Part shown: in pieces, positions 1 through 12,278 of the stretch
How positions within the stretch are numbered: position 1 is the first letter of the stretch
Layout: every line of letters starts with the position of its first letter
DNA from: Marchantia polymorpha subsp. ruderalis
Taxonomy: Eukaryota; Streptophyta; Marchantiopsida; Marchantiales; Marchantiaceae
Reading direction: 5' to 3'
DNA: 64,000 nucleotides
Assembly: GCA_037833965.1 (NCBI GenBank)
Contig: AP031351.1
Location: forward strand, 31,136,501 to 31,200,500
Made by a program: the position numbers and the translations under genes
The notes under the pieces: generated by a model
Seen by the model: the letters and a program-made list of their open reading frames with translations, nothing else
What the model was told of the DNA's origin: nothing
The model's database searches: none

Positions 1-1007
1 GTTCGCTCTCGTTGGGTTCCGTCTCCCCGTCTCCCCTTCGACATTCCTCCCCTCCATCCTCGCGCGCCTTCTTTCTCCTTCGGGAATCCGCGTCGAGAAT
101 TTTATTCACATCCTCGTCTCAATTTGATCTCATTCGGTTCGGAGGCAGGCCCGGGATCCGCCCGACGTCTCGCTTGTTGTTGCCACATTGTCCCATTCAT
201 CTCTTCCTCGTTTGATTCTCTCTTTACATTCGCCTCCCTGGCCGCTCCCGTCCTCCCCCTCTCTTCCTCCCTCTCTATCTGTCTCGCGCGATTCGATCTG
301 CCCCCGAGCCGAGGTGGAATACGATACTGTACAATACAGTTCGCGTACAATTGTCCCATGCTCATGAGCTCAACGGCCCGAGAAATCTGATTCTCTTTCG
401 TATTCGTGTACAACCTCGCTCTCGCTCTATCTATCCCCGTCCCCATCAGCATCAGTGCCTCCTTCTCCTTCTCCCCCATCCCCCCCTTCTTGAGCGCGCA
501 TCACCGTGCAGCACTTGCCATCCCCACTCCCTATCTATCTTTCCCCTTCTCTCCTCCTGCCTCCTCCGCCTCCTCTACCCGACCGAGAGTGTAGCCATTG
601 CGGACAGCAGCAGTCGTCGTCGTGTGGAGTCTGTGTGCCTGTCGGATCATGATATACTTCTGAGCTCTCCTCCCGCTCCCTTTCTTCTTCTACATCCAGC
701 GTTGCCTGCCAGGAGTCGCTCTTGTACATTCTTCCCTTCTTTCTTTCTTCGGACATCAGTTCAGTGTATGCTGTGTAGCGGTGTGTGTTGGGTTTGCTGG
801 GTCTCAACGGATGGGACCTTTGTAAAGCGTAAGCGGGCGCGAATACTTGTGAGCGTTCTTTGCCCTCGGTTTGTTTCGGACGAGTGTGCGAATTCTGGCG
901 AAGGCGGGCGCGGATCAGCGAGCGGCCTGGTGTAGATAATTAGGTTAGCGGAAGACTCTATGTGTTGGGCACGTTCATGTGGAGCAGATTAGACGAGACC
1001 GATCACC
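1..1007 (+). promoter_or_regulatory. Pyrimidine-rich leader or promoter of the histidine kinase gene
   Basis: This stretch precedes the histidine kinase start codon. It is strongly C/T-rich on the plus strand (long runs of ct and tcc), as plant core promoters and 5' leaders often are. Several ATGs lie in it, including an open frame from 351 to 935, so a long leader with upstream ORFs is possible. No TATA box or intron could be placed with confidence, and the transcription start is unknown. No recognisable protein is encoded here. Confidence 0.4.
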
Positions 1008-4000
1008 ATGAGAGTAAGCTTTTGCAGGCAAGACGTGGTATCGAGCACTCGACGCCCGACCATTTCCCTGTGTATGGAAGCTCGTGTCAGAGATGAGGTA
1101 GATGGAAATACGCAGGAATCAGAAGGGTATGCGGCGAGACGAGGCGCGTTGGAACATTATCCAGCGGTGGGATCGAGGACTGCCTCGAGTAGCGAGGTCG
1201 ATCCCGCTTTAGGGAAAGGACGCAGAGACGATTTCAACTTAGAGCAAAGTCGCGGGAAGACCGGTTTTGACAGACGGGACGCTCAACAGAATTCCATAGC
1301 CAAAGCAGGATTCAATCATTCCAAGGATGAATGGAGATTGATGGAAGACGTGTCGCAGGACGTTTCGAGGGCTTTTGGTAGCAAGGATTGTTCGCCCTTC
1401 AAGGATGATTACGTTATTCGCAACCAGTCTCTCTACGAGAGACGGACGAGAAGTCTACCGGCTGTGTCGAAATCGAAATCTCCGTCCTCGTCCATCTCTT
1501 TCTTCCAGAGCACCTCCGAATTGGGCAAGTCTATACTCGTCACCGAGCAGCAGGAAGCAGCTTGCCTCCACGACACCATCGAGTTTCACACCCTCAGGAA
1601 CCTGAGCTCCACCCTCCGGAGGCAGGTGGTCAAGGGCTGCCTCATCCTGGTGGTCGGTATTGCGGTCGTCTACTTGTTCATGCAGTTCCTCCTGATAGCT
1701 GTTCCGCCGATGCTTCATTTTAAGAACAGCTATCTGCAGAACATTACCAGCTTCACCAGAATTAACCAAGGGTCCTCTCAGTGCCAAATTCCCCTCCGAG
1801 CGCACCCTCTACCTTGGGTGTTCGCTGCTCTGATCTTGATAGTCGTCGGATCGCGTTTGGTCGAGCTTCAATCCAAGTTCTGGAAGCGCGGAAGGCCGAC
1901 GTGCACGCAATGTGTGGACGGGGATCAAAATCGTTGTCGAGTTGAGGAAGCTGACGAGAGGGCTGCCAGAGCGCAGCTCGCCAAGCAGCAATTCATGGCT
2001 TACGTGTTCCACAACATCCGAGGTTAGCATGCGTTCCGCCAGCCGATACGATGTCGCATGGGTTGGAGTGTCTGCAATCGAGTGTTGGAATATATGTTTC
2101 CTCTCTTAGAAGTGCATTTTAACACCGATTTCGTTTATAAGTGGTTGAACCTATTTTCATGTACGAATGAGCATCTCGATGATTTTGCGGGCCTCGATGC
2201 TCGCATGTTTTAGGTGCTCCTTCGTTTCGATTACTGAGTATTCTTCATTTTTTGCATTGATCAGTACCGTTCAATGCCATTGTACTTGGTCTTGGGCACA
2301 TGCGAGCCACCGGAGAAGGTGAAAGATCACTTTGCCAAGTGGGCGAGAAGATGGATCTTGTGGAAATGATGCTGGACTGTGCGGAGACCATGACTAGCGT
2401 TCTTGATGACGTTACTGATATGGGTCAGTGCTCCCTTCCGTTCCTGAACGTAGTTCAAACAGTTTCGGTATGCAATCGTAGCTTTTCTCAGATGTCGCCT
2501 CTCTGCGCAAAGTTCATGGTGTTGAAAATGCTCTTTTTGTGTGCAACAGGACAATGGGAGGTCGGTCAGATGGAAGTTCACAAGGACGAGTTCGGTCTTC
2601 TTGGGGTCATCAACTTTCTGTCTTGGGGGTTGAAAGAACTCCTAGACCAAAACCAAATTAGTTTCAAATTGAATATAGACCCCACGGCACAGGAGCTTCT
2701 TACAATGCACAACGTGATCGGAGATAAACAACGCATTGTGCAGACCTTAGGTACGGTGATATCAGAGACTTGCAGTTATATCTCTTGTTTCGTTCATCTA
2801 CACATTTTCGAGGTAGAGGTTGTTCTGAACTGGGAGTGGTATGTTACAACCCATATAGTACTCATGAGGTGTTTTATGTTGTGCAGGAAACTTCCTTAGC
2901 AATGCAATTAAGTTCAGTCATCCCGGAGGGAATGTGGAACTGGAAGTGATGTGTGAGGACGTCGTCGATGCCAAAGAAGTCGAACTTCCAAGTTCAAGCT
3001 CGACGGCTCCAGGGTTGCTGCGAAGAGGTCGAACTTCTTCTCTTTCCTCGAGGAAGTCACTGAAGGGATCTGGTGCCACTGCAGAACTCTGTTCGAAAGC
3101 TCCCAAACCACGATCATATCAAAAGAAAGAGACGGAGAACAAAGTGGCTAGATTGAGAATCTCTGTCAAAGACGATGGAGTCGGTGAGTTACTAGTTATT
3201 CTTCCAGCTTAAGAAGGTGTTTGTGTTGTCGGATTTACGAATTTCGATATATTTCGGTATCTTCTTTAGCCTACACATGCGGTAATTTAACCTTATACCT
3301 GGATTTGATTTCAGGAATATCTGAACAAGATCAGTTGAAGCTATTTGAACCTTACTCGTTCGTGTCCTCGGGATGGGTTCAAAAGGCTGGAATCTCCGGA
3401 CTCGGCCTTAGTATGGCTCGTCGTTTTGTCGAGCAAGTGGGTGGACGTATCGGTGTGGAGTCTGAAGAAGGGAAAGGGAGTACTTTTCACTTCTGCCTTC
3501 CCTTCCCACTAGTGAGAAGAGAACCCAACGCCACTCAGGAGGTTCCTGCCCCTTGTGGAGTTAGCCCTAAGGACGAGCAAAGTACGACCAGTCCTGTGCG
3601 TCCTACAGCTTGCATAGATGAGACATTCAAAGAGAAGAGCGCGGGCAACTGCACGAGGTCTTCTGCTTGCAGCAAAGATAAGTTCTTTAGAAACCGGAAC
3701 GCGAAGACTACGACTTGTTCTGAGCCGGAAAGTAGCTCCTTCAAAAGGAGGGTGCTCCTCGTGGAAGACACACAAATCAATAGAGTGAGTAATTTACCCT
3801 GTGGTCCTATTTTCCAGAATAGATAGCCTACCTTGCAAGCTCACATACAACTGGGCTTGTCTTCTAACAAAAAGGGTGGTGTGTTTCTCAGATAATCTTG
3901 AGGAAGGTGTTACAAAACCTTAACTTGCACTGTGATGAGGCGGAGAACGGGAAAATTGCTGTGGACTACTACAAGGAAGGGAGGACTTATGATCTTATTC

Positions 4001-4363
4001 TGATGGATAAAGAAATGCCGGTCATGGATGGGCATGAAGCTACGAGACAGATCAGGAGAATGGGCGTGAATACTCCTATCATTGCCCTCACAGGCAACGC
4101 GATGCCCTCGGACAGAGAGCTTTTTTTTGAAGCAGGAGTGGACGACTTTCAAACTAAGGTGAACATACTTGTCCGCCATGCGTCTTTGTAGCTTGTGTAT
4201 GCCGGTTGCTTGTCATTGGTTCATTCGAAGGAGATGGAATGTACTACGTGCTACTCTTGTTTGATACTTTTTTGCTCGCTTGTTTGTGCAGCCATTATCA
4301 AGAGATAAACTTGTCCAATTGTTGTCTAAGTTCGGGGTGGAAAGTTCATGCGTGACATCATGA
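1008..4363 (+). CDS. Membrane-anchored hybrid histidine kinase with receiver domain
   Basis: Seven exons, 1008-2022, 2265-2423, 2550-2750, 2887-3183, 3315-3784, 3892-4158 and 4292-4363, join in phase with GT/AG introns to give 826 residues. Two membrane segments (about 209-235 and 269-287) flank a loop of about 35 residues, so there is no room for a CHASE-type sensor. Between membrane and kinase lies a short Cys-containing stretch (residues 299-310). The H-box is FHNIR with His335, followed by VPFNAIVLGLG. The N-box is NFLSNAIKF, the G1 box DDGVG, the F box LFEPYSF and the G2 box GLGLSMA. The C-terminal receiver has VEDTQINR, phospho-acceptor Asp in LILMDKEMP, ALTGNA and QTKPLS. By family knowledge such proteins autophosphorylate on His and pass phosphate to their own Asp, then to HPt proteins. 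Odd points are the H-box wording and a Ser-rich insertion of about 60 residues between the N-box and G1 box. The second intron (126 bases) keeps frame if retained. The ligand is unknown; ethylene-receptor, phytochrome and CHASE identities are not supported. Confidence 0.88.
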
Positions 4364-7300
4364 TGACAACCAAACTCCTAGTCTAGCTCATTAAGAGCTG
4401 CTGTAAATTTTATAATCTTAGATAGCATTTTTTGGCTCGTGCTAGAGGTTAGTGGAAAGTGTGGGAGGGTTTCAACGAGTGCTGCCGTATGGCAGCTTTT
4501 TAGCAGAGCATGAGTGTTCTGTTTCGTTGGAGGGTACCTTCCCGCACGAAAGAGGAGCATGCATGCACAGTTTGTTCCTCCAGGGAAAGGCCAAGTGAAG
4601 ATGGAATCGGGTCAATCTGGCACCATTCTCTTTTGCCCGTCAGATAGATACCCATGGACAGAGAACAGAAGACGAGTTTGAGTCACCTATAGGATCCGAA
4701 TTGAAAATCGAAAGTAAAATTTAGTCGTCACTTCGTGGAGAGCATGAAAGGGCATCCACTTTCTCCCTTCAGAGGGTTTACACAGTCGGTCAATATCGAG
4801 ATGTAACTTACTATTTTTGTGGCTCAGAGCTGCAATCTGAATATGACTTGTATAATTAGTACATTTTCAATATTCAGCTGAGGGGAAAAAATTTCTTTCC
4901 AGTTGATTTGTGAATTCAAATTTCTCCTTTACAGCTGATGAAGAATGATTCTTAGCTCTTGTTCCCTGTTGTCTTGTCTACTTTCGCGGGACCTTGTGTG
5001 GTTAGTTGAGGCATGCATATGAAATTAACGAAGAAAATTACTGGAAGAATTTTATGCAATCTTGTCTACTGAAGGAAGAAAGTCTTGGAACTTGTGAATT
5101 AAAAACTGTGAGGGCTTCATGTTATATTTTTGAACGAAGTTGTCATGAAAGCGAGTGTGTTGGACACGTAACAAGCGCCAAAATCTATGCAGAGAACTAC
5201 CAAGTCATATCCGCCAGTTCTAGACTGTGATGAAGGAGAAAACTCTGTTACCATGTGGACGAATGTGCCCTTCTACGTCCGTAAGATCTGTCGACTACGG
5301 TGTTTCATGGAGACCACGGGGAGATTTGTGATGAAATAGCTCATTATTTTCCCTCCATCTAGTAAATTACATCGCCGGTTCAAATCGGCATGTGACTTCT
5401 CACGCGTTCATTGAGATCCGTTTCTTCACTGTTGCGGTGTGGGCGCGATTATGAGCACGTTGTTCTCTCCCACGGAAGGGACGGGAAAGGTCATCAGACA
5501 GAAATAGCTAGGGGCCAGGGCAGGAAGAGAAAGGAGTCCTCGGTGTACGCGTGCATTGTTTAGCGGAAAAGTGCAGACTGCCATTTAAAGATGATGCCAT
5601 TCCACTGGGCAAGCATGAGGAGCAATGTTGGAGGAGATTGACGTGAGGAGTAACTGCACTCTACCACAACCTCGTGATGAAGAAGTTGCTTGCGTCCATC
5701 AGCCTATTCTTCCCAAACCGTGCATGGCAAACCTCTTCTTTGAAAGGAACATGACGTAAACTTTCCTTTTCACTCGGGGCAACATAGCTGGAATTCACAA
5801 GCGAGTGCCACAAGAAAGAGAGTTTGAGCATCAACGTGAAACTCTACTCCAACTAGTCATTCATCCACCTTCGGAGGCCAGTTAGCGGCTTTGGCTTGAA
5901 AGCTTTTGAAAGACTGGCTGGTTGGCCTCAGTGCACTGCCGAAGAAAGAGTGTCACTCGATAGAACAGATTTGGAGTGATGCGGATCAATTTGGGCACGA
6001 GCCCAGCGGACAGACCCGACGCACGCTGCATGATACGCATGCTCCCATATATTCTGTACGTGTGCCACATCTTCTGTTTCGAACTCGGCTGTTTGCTCAG
6101 AAGCTGATTATTACGCTGCAGCAACAGAAGCTGCTGCTTACACACGGTCGGCTTGGAGATCAAGCCCCGCACCACGTGTCGTCCCGCCCTCAGCCCTCTA
6201 GTTTAACTCTCCAACTTTTAGTTCCAAGGCTAGCCTGGTTCCTGGCATCATCCCGCTCACGTTTCCTAGACTCTTTCCTCTCATTGCTGTGAGGGATGTT
6301 TCAACCATCTCCGAGCTGTTTGTTGTACTCCTTCATTCCCACATGAGTTTGGATTTTCTTGCTTGCTTCGCTGTTACATAGTCTTGTTGGTCGTGGCTTC
6401 CGAGCCTGCAAGGAAAGAGTTCTGTTGACGGGTTGGAGTGGAGTCCTTCGCAAACGCTGCCTTAGAATTCTAAAGATCGGAGTGCCAGTGATCTCATGCA
6501 GTTTTCACATTGTGGTTCCTTTTCCTGAAGACTTACTTTCACCTTTAGAGTCAAAGTTAGTTACCATCGCCTTGCCACCGACGGAATGCACACACGGATG
6601 ATGGCAGTCTGCTGCTGGAAGTGCCACATGTTAGCTCCTGCGAGGGTCGCCTCGCCATGCTGGTTTGAACCGTGAATCTTACTTCGAGTGCGATCAACGT
6701 CTGTCATTGCCCCCGGATCAAGCACCCTGCCATTCGTTCCCGAGGTTTGTAAATGGACGAAATGCACTGTCCACTTTGTCAGCTACTTCTTGAAGGATAA
6801 TAATCATGAACCTGCGCCCATTCAACTCTTTTGAGCGCTAAAGACATGTACAGTGCACGCCTCGGAGAAATAACGTTAATACTCGCAAAGAGTGGTGGTA
6901 GGCAGCCCTCCTTTACACACCACTCAATAGTATAGGGAAAAGTTCAGGATAAAACTGTTTTCCCGGATTGAAGACAAGTGTGCAGAAAGATTTGCTTCAG
7001 ACAAAGAATCCTTGAAAGCATCGAGGCAAAGCCATATGATTTAAAAGACTCTCCATATGAAGAAAAAAGGAAGGCAATGTTTGCTAAAATGATTTTTCGG
7101 TTCAACAGAACTTCGTTTCAAATTTCTAGTCCATCATCAGCGTAGTGGTGCGAAGGTAACCCTAGCAAGAGCAAACAAAAGATACCAAAGGAAAAGTTGA
7201 CTATAGACGAAAGCCTATATGCACATAGCCAACCCAAAAGGGAAAGCGATAAGGCACATGGATGCATTTACTTCTTCGGTTCACACAAGAAATATCGAAC

Positions 7301-7501
7301 ATAACCACAGCAGCGCAAGCACGATTGGAAGTTGCAAAGCTTTTATCGCACTCACTAGACTTCATATAGTTTAGTGTTTATGCTCATGGTGGAGAAGGCT
7401 GGACGTACAATACGATATGCTGCGTTTTTGTTTAAGTTGATTCCATCATGAAAACAGAACATTAAATCTTTTCCAAGCTTATAATGCCAGTTGCTTCTTT
7501 T
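4364..7501. other. Intergenic, no gene seen
   Basis: The first few hundred bases are probably the 3' untranslated region of the histidine kinase gene. The rest has only short unrelated open frames (for example 5006-5230 and 5906-6292, both plus), with no recognisable domains, biased composition or splice-compatible extensions. I see no RNA gene here. Confidence 0.5.
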
Positions 7502-8150
7502 ACAAAATGCAGTCAAATATGTCTTTAGATTGAGTAGAGAAAGATCTATCAAGAAAGTGGCGAGGGCCAACGCTCGTATGATGGCGGAAATTTATTATTG
7601 ATAAATTCATGTTAACTGGAAACTGGACAAAATGTTGGCATTGACGTGCAATCTCACAAAATGGGCCATGTTTCATCCTTGAAAAAACAATCACTTTATG
7701 CCATGTACAATTTTGCATGTCCATTTTTCACAAAATATAGTCACATGTATTTCGTTTGATTAGAGAACAATGTACAAGAAAATAACTTAGTATACCGCTT
7801 GTTTGATGATTGAAACTAATTATCGATAGAATTCATGGTCATAGGAAGCTGGCCAAATTGATCGCACGGATGTGCAGTACACAAAAAGTGGACCAGTTTT
7901 TCATCCTGGGACAAACATTTCCTTTTTGACATGTACACATTTCCAGGTGTGTCTTTGACAAAATGTAGTCATATGTCCTCGGATTGAGTAGAGAGAGACC
8001 TAAAAAGAAAATAACGAGGTCTACCGCTTGTATGATGATGTAAATTAGTTATCGATAGTGTCGATGTTCCTTGGAAGCCAGCCAAAATGATTGCACGGAT
8101 ACAAAATTTGGACCGTGTTACATCCTAAAGGCAGTACACTCGTTATGAAA
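7502..8150. repeat. Diverged tandem repeat, period about 228 bases, nearly three copies
   Basis: Three successive units begin with acaaaat at 7502, 7730 and 7958, giving spacings of 228 bases each; the third is incomplete. Shared landmarks in order are a gattgagtagagaaag-like block, an ataacgaggtctaccgcttg-like block, a ttatcgatag block, ggaagctggccaaa, and a ttcatcct block. The copies differ by many substitutions and small indels, so the array is old. No coding potential is seen. It could be a relict satellite or the internal repeat of a decayed transposon. Confidence 0.75.
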
Positions 8151-9025
8151 AGAGTGCACATATTCATAATCTTCGTGACATAGCAGTGAGCAGGAATCCA
8201 CATGGTCTATTGTTCGACACCATGTATGACTGACTGTCTCAGCTTCATTTGGATTTCTTGTCAAGACGCATTAGGATTCTTGCAAGCGAAGGAAGAGGCC
8301 GCAACAGCCGTGGATCATAATCTAAAGGACATTTCTTCTTCTTTGCTGCGTGGTTTCTAAACAATACGGCGGTATGATCAGAAGAATCAAACAAGGGCCG
8401 GTACAGTTCCCTGCCATCTTTGTCACTCGTTCAAACATTCTTGAGGATTCCAAATGATCCGAGGTAAATCTATAGTATAATGTCGTAAAGAGAACTCGCA
8501 GCCTAGGAGTTTTGAAGATCTTTGGAGGAATTTAAAGATAATGCCCTCGGCTTTGTTCTTCTTCATTTCCCGCGGTATGATGCTATGTTGGCCAGTACAG
8601 CCAGCCAACCCGGTAGTGAGATTGGGCGCTCCGCATCATCATGACGAGGATCACAGCTGACAGGAGCTGGGAACGAGGTTGGCGTGATAACTGAATCTTG
8701 GAGGATCTACTTTTGAGGAGATTTGGGCCCGGTGCTGACCTGGTCGTCTCACTTTCAATATTGATGACCGGAGAGATGAGGTGTGAAAGATAGAAGACGG
8801 AGTAAGAAAGAGGACCGAACGAGAAACCCCCAATCCAGCCATCAATCGATGACCTTCATCCTGGCTGTCAGCGAGGCAATTCGTTGCAGCAGCGTTCATA
8901 AGGTGGACAAAATCCAAAAAACGTCCACAAGAAATCGAGGAGGAGACGTCATGTAGAGGTAACCCGAGGCAGGGCAGCGCAAGGTGGGGTGCTGTTGTTA
9001 TTGGTTACAACAAAGAATGTCCCTC

Positions 9026-9050
9026 CCTCTCTCTCTCTCTCTCTCTCTCT
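9026..9050. repeat. (CT)n microsatellite
   Basis: An uninterrupted CT dinucleotide run in intergenic DNA. Confidence 0.95.
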
Positions 9051-9720
9051 ACTCGTTTTAGTTGGAAACTGTTCAGAAAGCACAAGTCGGGACTCGGAGT
9101 GTCAAGGGATCTGATTCTCCCCCATCTTCTGTCTGACCTGAACTTTCATGGATATCTTGTGCAGCATTCTGTGGATACGACGGACTGACTGACTGCTGCT
9201 ACTTTGACTCACCCTTTACCCACGACTGTGAAAACTGTCCTTCTCATTATACACTTCTCTAGACTACACTACACCACAATACCATTGTGGAGGATTTCCA
9301 TGGCGGCATCATGACAGAATACTTTTGGAGCATGATTACAAGAAAGCAGGAGGCGGTCAGCTTGTCTGTGATTTTTGACACAGAGGCACCATTTGTGGAC
9401 ACGGTCACATCTAGTCCAATGAAGGCATCACAGTCATACCGCTGAGAGACCACGTAACTGTAGGGAGTCCAGACCGGGCCCTTTGAGGGAGCCAGGTTTT
9501 GTCCAGCATGCGCAGGAATCAAGATAGACCTTGTCCCTTTCTGAGCGTTTGTGCTCGGCAAGCGTCTAATTTGATGGGAGCTCAAGCCAGCCTGGTGCTC
9601 CGCCCGCGCTCCCTGGGATTCGGCTCGGCTCGGCTCCTAGTCTTCTTATTCTTGTCTTGCTTTTAGCATGTTCTTTTGGGATACTTTGGGTCCCCGAGGG
9701 TATGCTTTTTGGGCGTGGGT

Positions 9721-9747
9721 GGGAGGGAGGGAGGGAGGGAGGGAGGG
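9721..9747 (+). repeat. (GGGA)n microsatellite, potential G-quadruplex
   Basis: Six to seven tandem GGGA units on the plus strand, preceded by further G-runs from about 9715. Four or more closely spaced GGG runs meet the usual G-quadruplex pattern. There is no gene next to it. Confidence 0.9.
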
Positions 9748-10926
9748 TGTCTGGAAAGCATTCTCCACTTCTTCGGAGATCAGTTCTTAGTTGCTCTCAC
9801 TGGATCAGCAGCTGATGAGAAGTGCATTGTCGCTCCTCTCCTCCACTGGGTCCATTCGTGCTGCTGCTGTGCCTGTTCACACGCACGCTCTGCTTTTGAG
9901 CAGATATTTTGCTCCTCCTGGAGGTCGGTCTGTCTGCACACCTCCCCGCCCAGTCAGTCCCTTTCATCTGGAGGCCCTCCGCCCTCCTGGTCACTCCTCG
10001 GCGCTGCTGGTGAAGTCTCATCATCATGCGCAGAATGACGGAGCCCGAACGGATGTCATGTCGAATTCCAGCTGAGATTCTACCCCCTGTAACGGCAGAC
10101 ACCTCGCAAAAATGACTGGCCGGATATACTTCCCCTTGTCGTGACTCCTCTCTCCAGTTAGCAGCAGGGTCTGTGGGAATCCACCTCCGGAGCCAGCTCG
10201 AGCTTCACACATAGAACAATATTTAGAGCTCTTTGGTCTGGCCCAAGAGAGCACATGAAGCTATCTCGAGGGCCGAAAGCATAAGCAACCGGATGTGGTG
10301 AAACTTCCAACTTTGTATCACAGCCCTGTCAACCCTCTTTACGTTGCAACGATGGAAATGATAACCCAATCGACTCGAATGATGATTCTATCGATTCAGA
10401 AGGCAGATGTATCGGAGCAAACGCAAGATTCATGAAGAGGTCCGATTCATCTGTTTTCACGTAGTGCGTGAGAGCGAGCTTCCTTGAAGCGCAGAAGCAG
10501 AAGACGGATTGTTGATTGGGTGCCTTGGAATTGACACCACGTCAGGCCATGAGGCCGACGCGATCTATGGAACTTTGGAACCTGGCGTGAAGTCAGTAGA
10601 GAGCTGGTGGAATGAATGTAAGGAATGCACGCGGATTAAACGGATGATGAGGCGATAATGACGACGTAGGACGTCATCTTGTAGTGCTCCGAGTGTTGTA
10701 GCTTTGAAGACGAAAGGTCGTGCAGCGGAAACTGGAAGCTGGATCATCATGAACATCGAATTCTGAAACGCTCTGAGTCTGATGACGACGAAGAGAGACA
10801 AGAATGCACAATGAATGAATGAATAGGGAAGCGAAACACTGACGATGCGCAACTCTTGCAGTACGTTGTGATTGCGAGCGTGATTGCCCCGGAATAGAAT
10901 CAGTAGATGCAGTCAGTCGTCAGAAG

Positions 10927-10950
10927 GCAGGCAGGCAGGCAGGCAGGCAA
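10927..10950. repeat. (GGCA)n microsatellite
   Basis: Five to six tandem copies of the tetranucleotide ggca, followed by decayed units. It is intergenic. Confidence 0.85.
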
Positions 10951-12278
10951 GCCGGCACTCATGAGTCGAAACTGTTGAGGCACGTAGAACCTAGGAGAGA
11001 CCATGAGCTCACTGCACTCGAGAGACTTGCCGGTTAGCGGACACGACGGGGAAGTTTTGAATCTCTGATGTCATGTCTGAGGGCATGAAATGTGCCCGGA
11101 TGAAAATATCTCTCTCGAGTCCAGTCCCGAAGTCGGACCACCTTTTCCTCACCCCACGAATTTTTATTCTCAACATCTGTCAAATCTGTTGAAACGCTGT
11201 GTCAGAAGACATCGATTCACTTCAACAACACCACCACGTGAAACGCTCTCTTGGATTTGAAGCTCGAGCTCCATGGAGTGCTGCAAGCAGCGTGCCAGAT
11301 ATAGGGCCATCGCTCTCATTTGTCCCCACCACATTCTTTTGGGCTCGACAGGAAGAAAAGATAGCGAGTGAGTGTCCATCTTCACATTAATTCCCTCATG
11401 TCTGGACTGGACTGAGCATTCACTATGCCAACGGCGAGCTGATCGAGGTCCGCGTGCATGCTTCTTCGATAACGTTAACAGAGCGACAAGAGGGGAGCTT
11501 CAGATACAGAGCTCAGGAATTATAGATTCCATTCACTCCAGATGTTAATATGACTATGAACTGCGTACATTCATTTACTGGTAGCTTGTTGCATATAAAA
11601 CTTGCTGAGAGGAAGTCGGAGGTGAAGTGAGTGACGGGTCGTGTATCCGGGACAAATATTCATCCTGGTAAAAATTATATTTTTGGGGTGAAGTACAAAG
11701 TGTGATGGGTCCAATTGTCTATACTGCACACACAAACAATTGCAGTTCACGACGACGAGATGCAGTGAAGGGAGGGCATCTCGAGTCTTCGAGCCTTCAA
11801 CGAGGTTCGAGCACGGCTCCGGTGCTGTTGAGGGGTACACTCTTGTCTTGTCAGTCCGTGAATACGATGAAAATCGGTCCAATTGATGAACGATTGTATA
11901 CGAACTATAAGCAAATGAAAGCACTAGACACGTGCATATCAAACTCCTGCCGGCTTCGATTGCTTTCTAAAACCCAAGAATAAATCCCTGCTTGCAGACG
12001 ATCGCTGTTTCTTCTTCCACCCGCACGTTCTCGTGACGATCTTCTCCTTCTCCATCCATCATCTTCTCTAAGAGACTGCTAAACACGTAATGTAAATGTG
12101 GACCAGCCCGCTCTCGACCATCAGCCCACTTCCTTATAATATGTCAGACTGAACAAGTCCTCGGGTCAAACCAATTCTCGGCGCATACTACCCATCACCT
12201 AGTAAACAATGTGACCAGAATTCATCCTCCATCAGACAAGCCAGAGCTCCGCTCTCTCTTCTTCGGTCCATCGGCTGA

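Larger units (their letters stand above)
8151..12278. other. Intergenic with microsatellites, no gene seen
   Basis: About 4.1 kb without a supportable gene. It holds a (CT)n tract at 9026-9050, a (GGGA)n tract at 9721-9747 that could form a G-quadruplex on the plus strand, and a (GGCA)n tract at 10927-10950. Open frames at 9259-9585, 9676-10038 and 11571-11942 have no recognisable features and overlap frames on the other strand, so I do not call them genes. Confidence 0.5.

Noticed and set aside
351-935. A 194-codon open frame as a separate gene upstream of the histidine kinase
   Set aside because: Low-complexity Ser/Leu/Arg/Pro translation of a pyrimidine-rich leader, with no domain; probably leader or promoter sequence.
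5906-6292. A 128-codon plus-strand frame in the intergenic region
   Set aside because: No recognisable motif, an overlapping frame on the other strand, and no splice-compatible neighbours.
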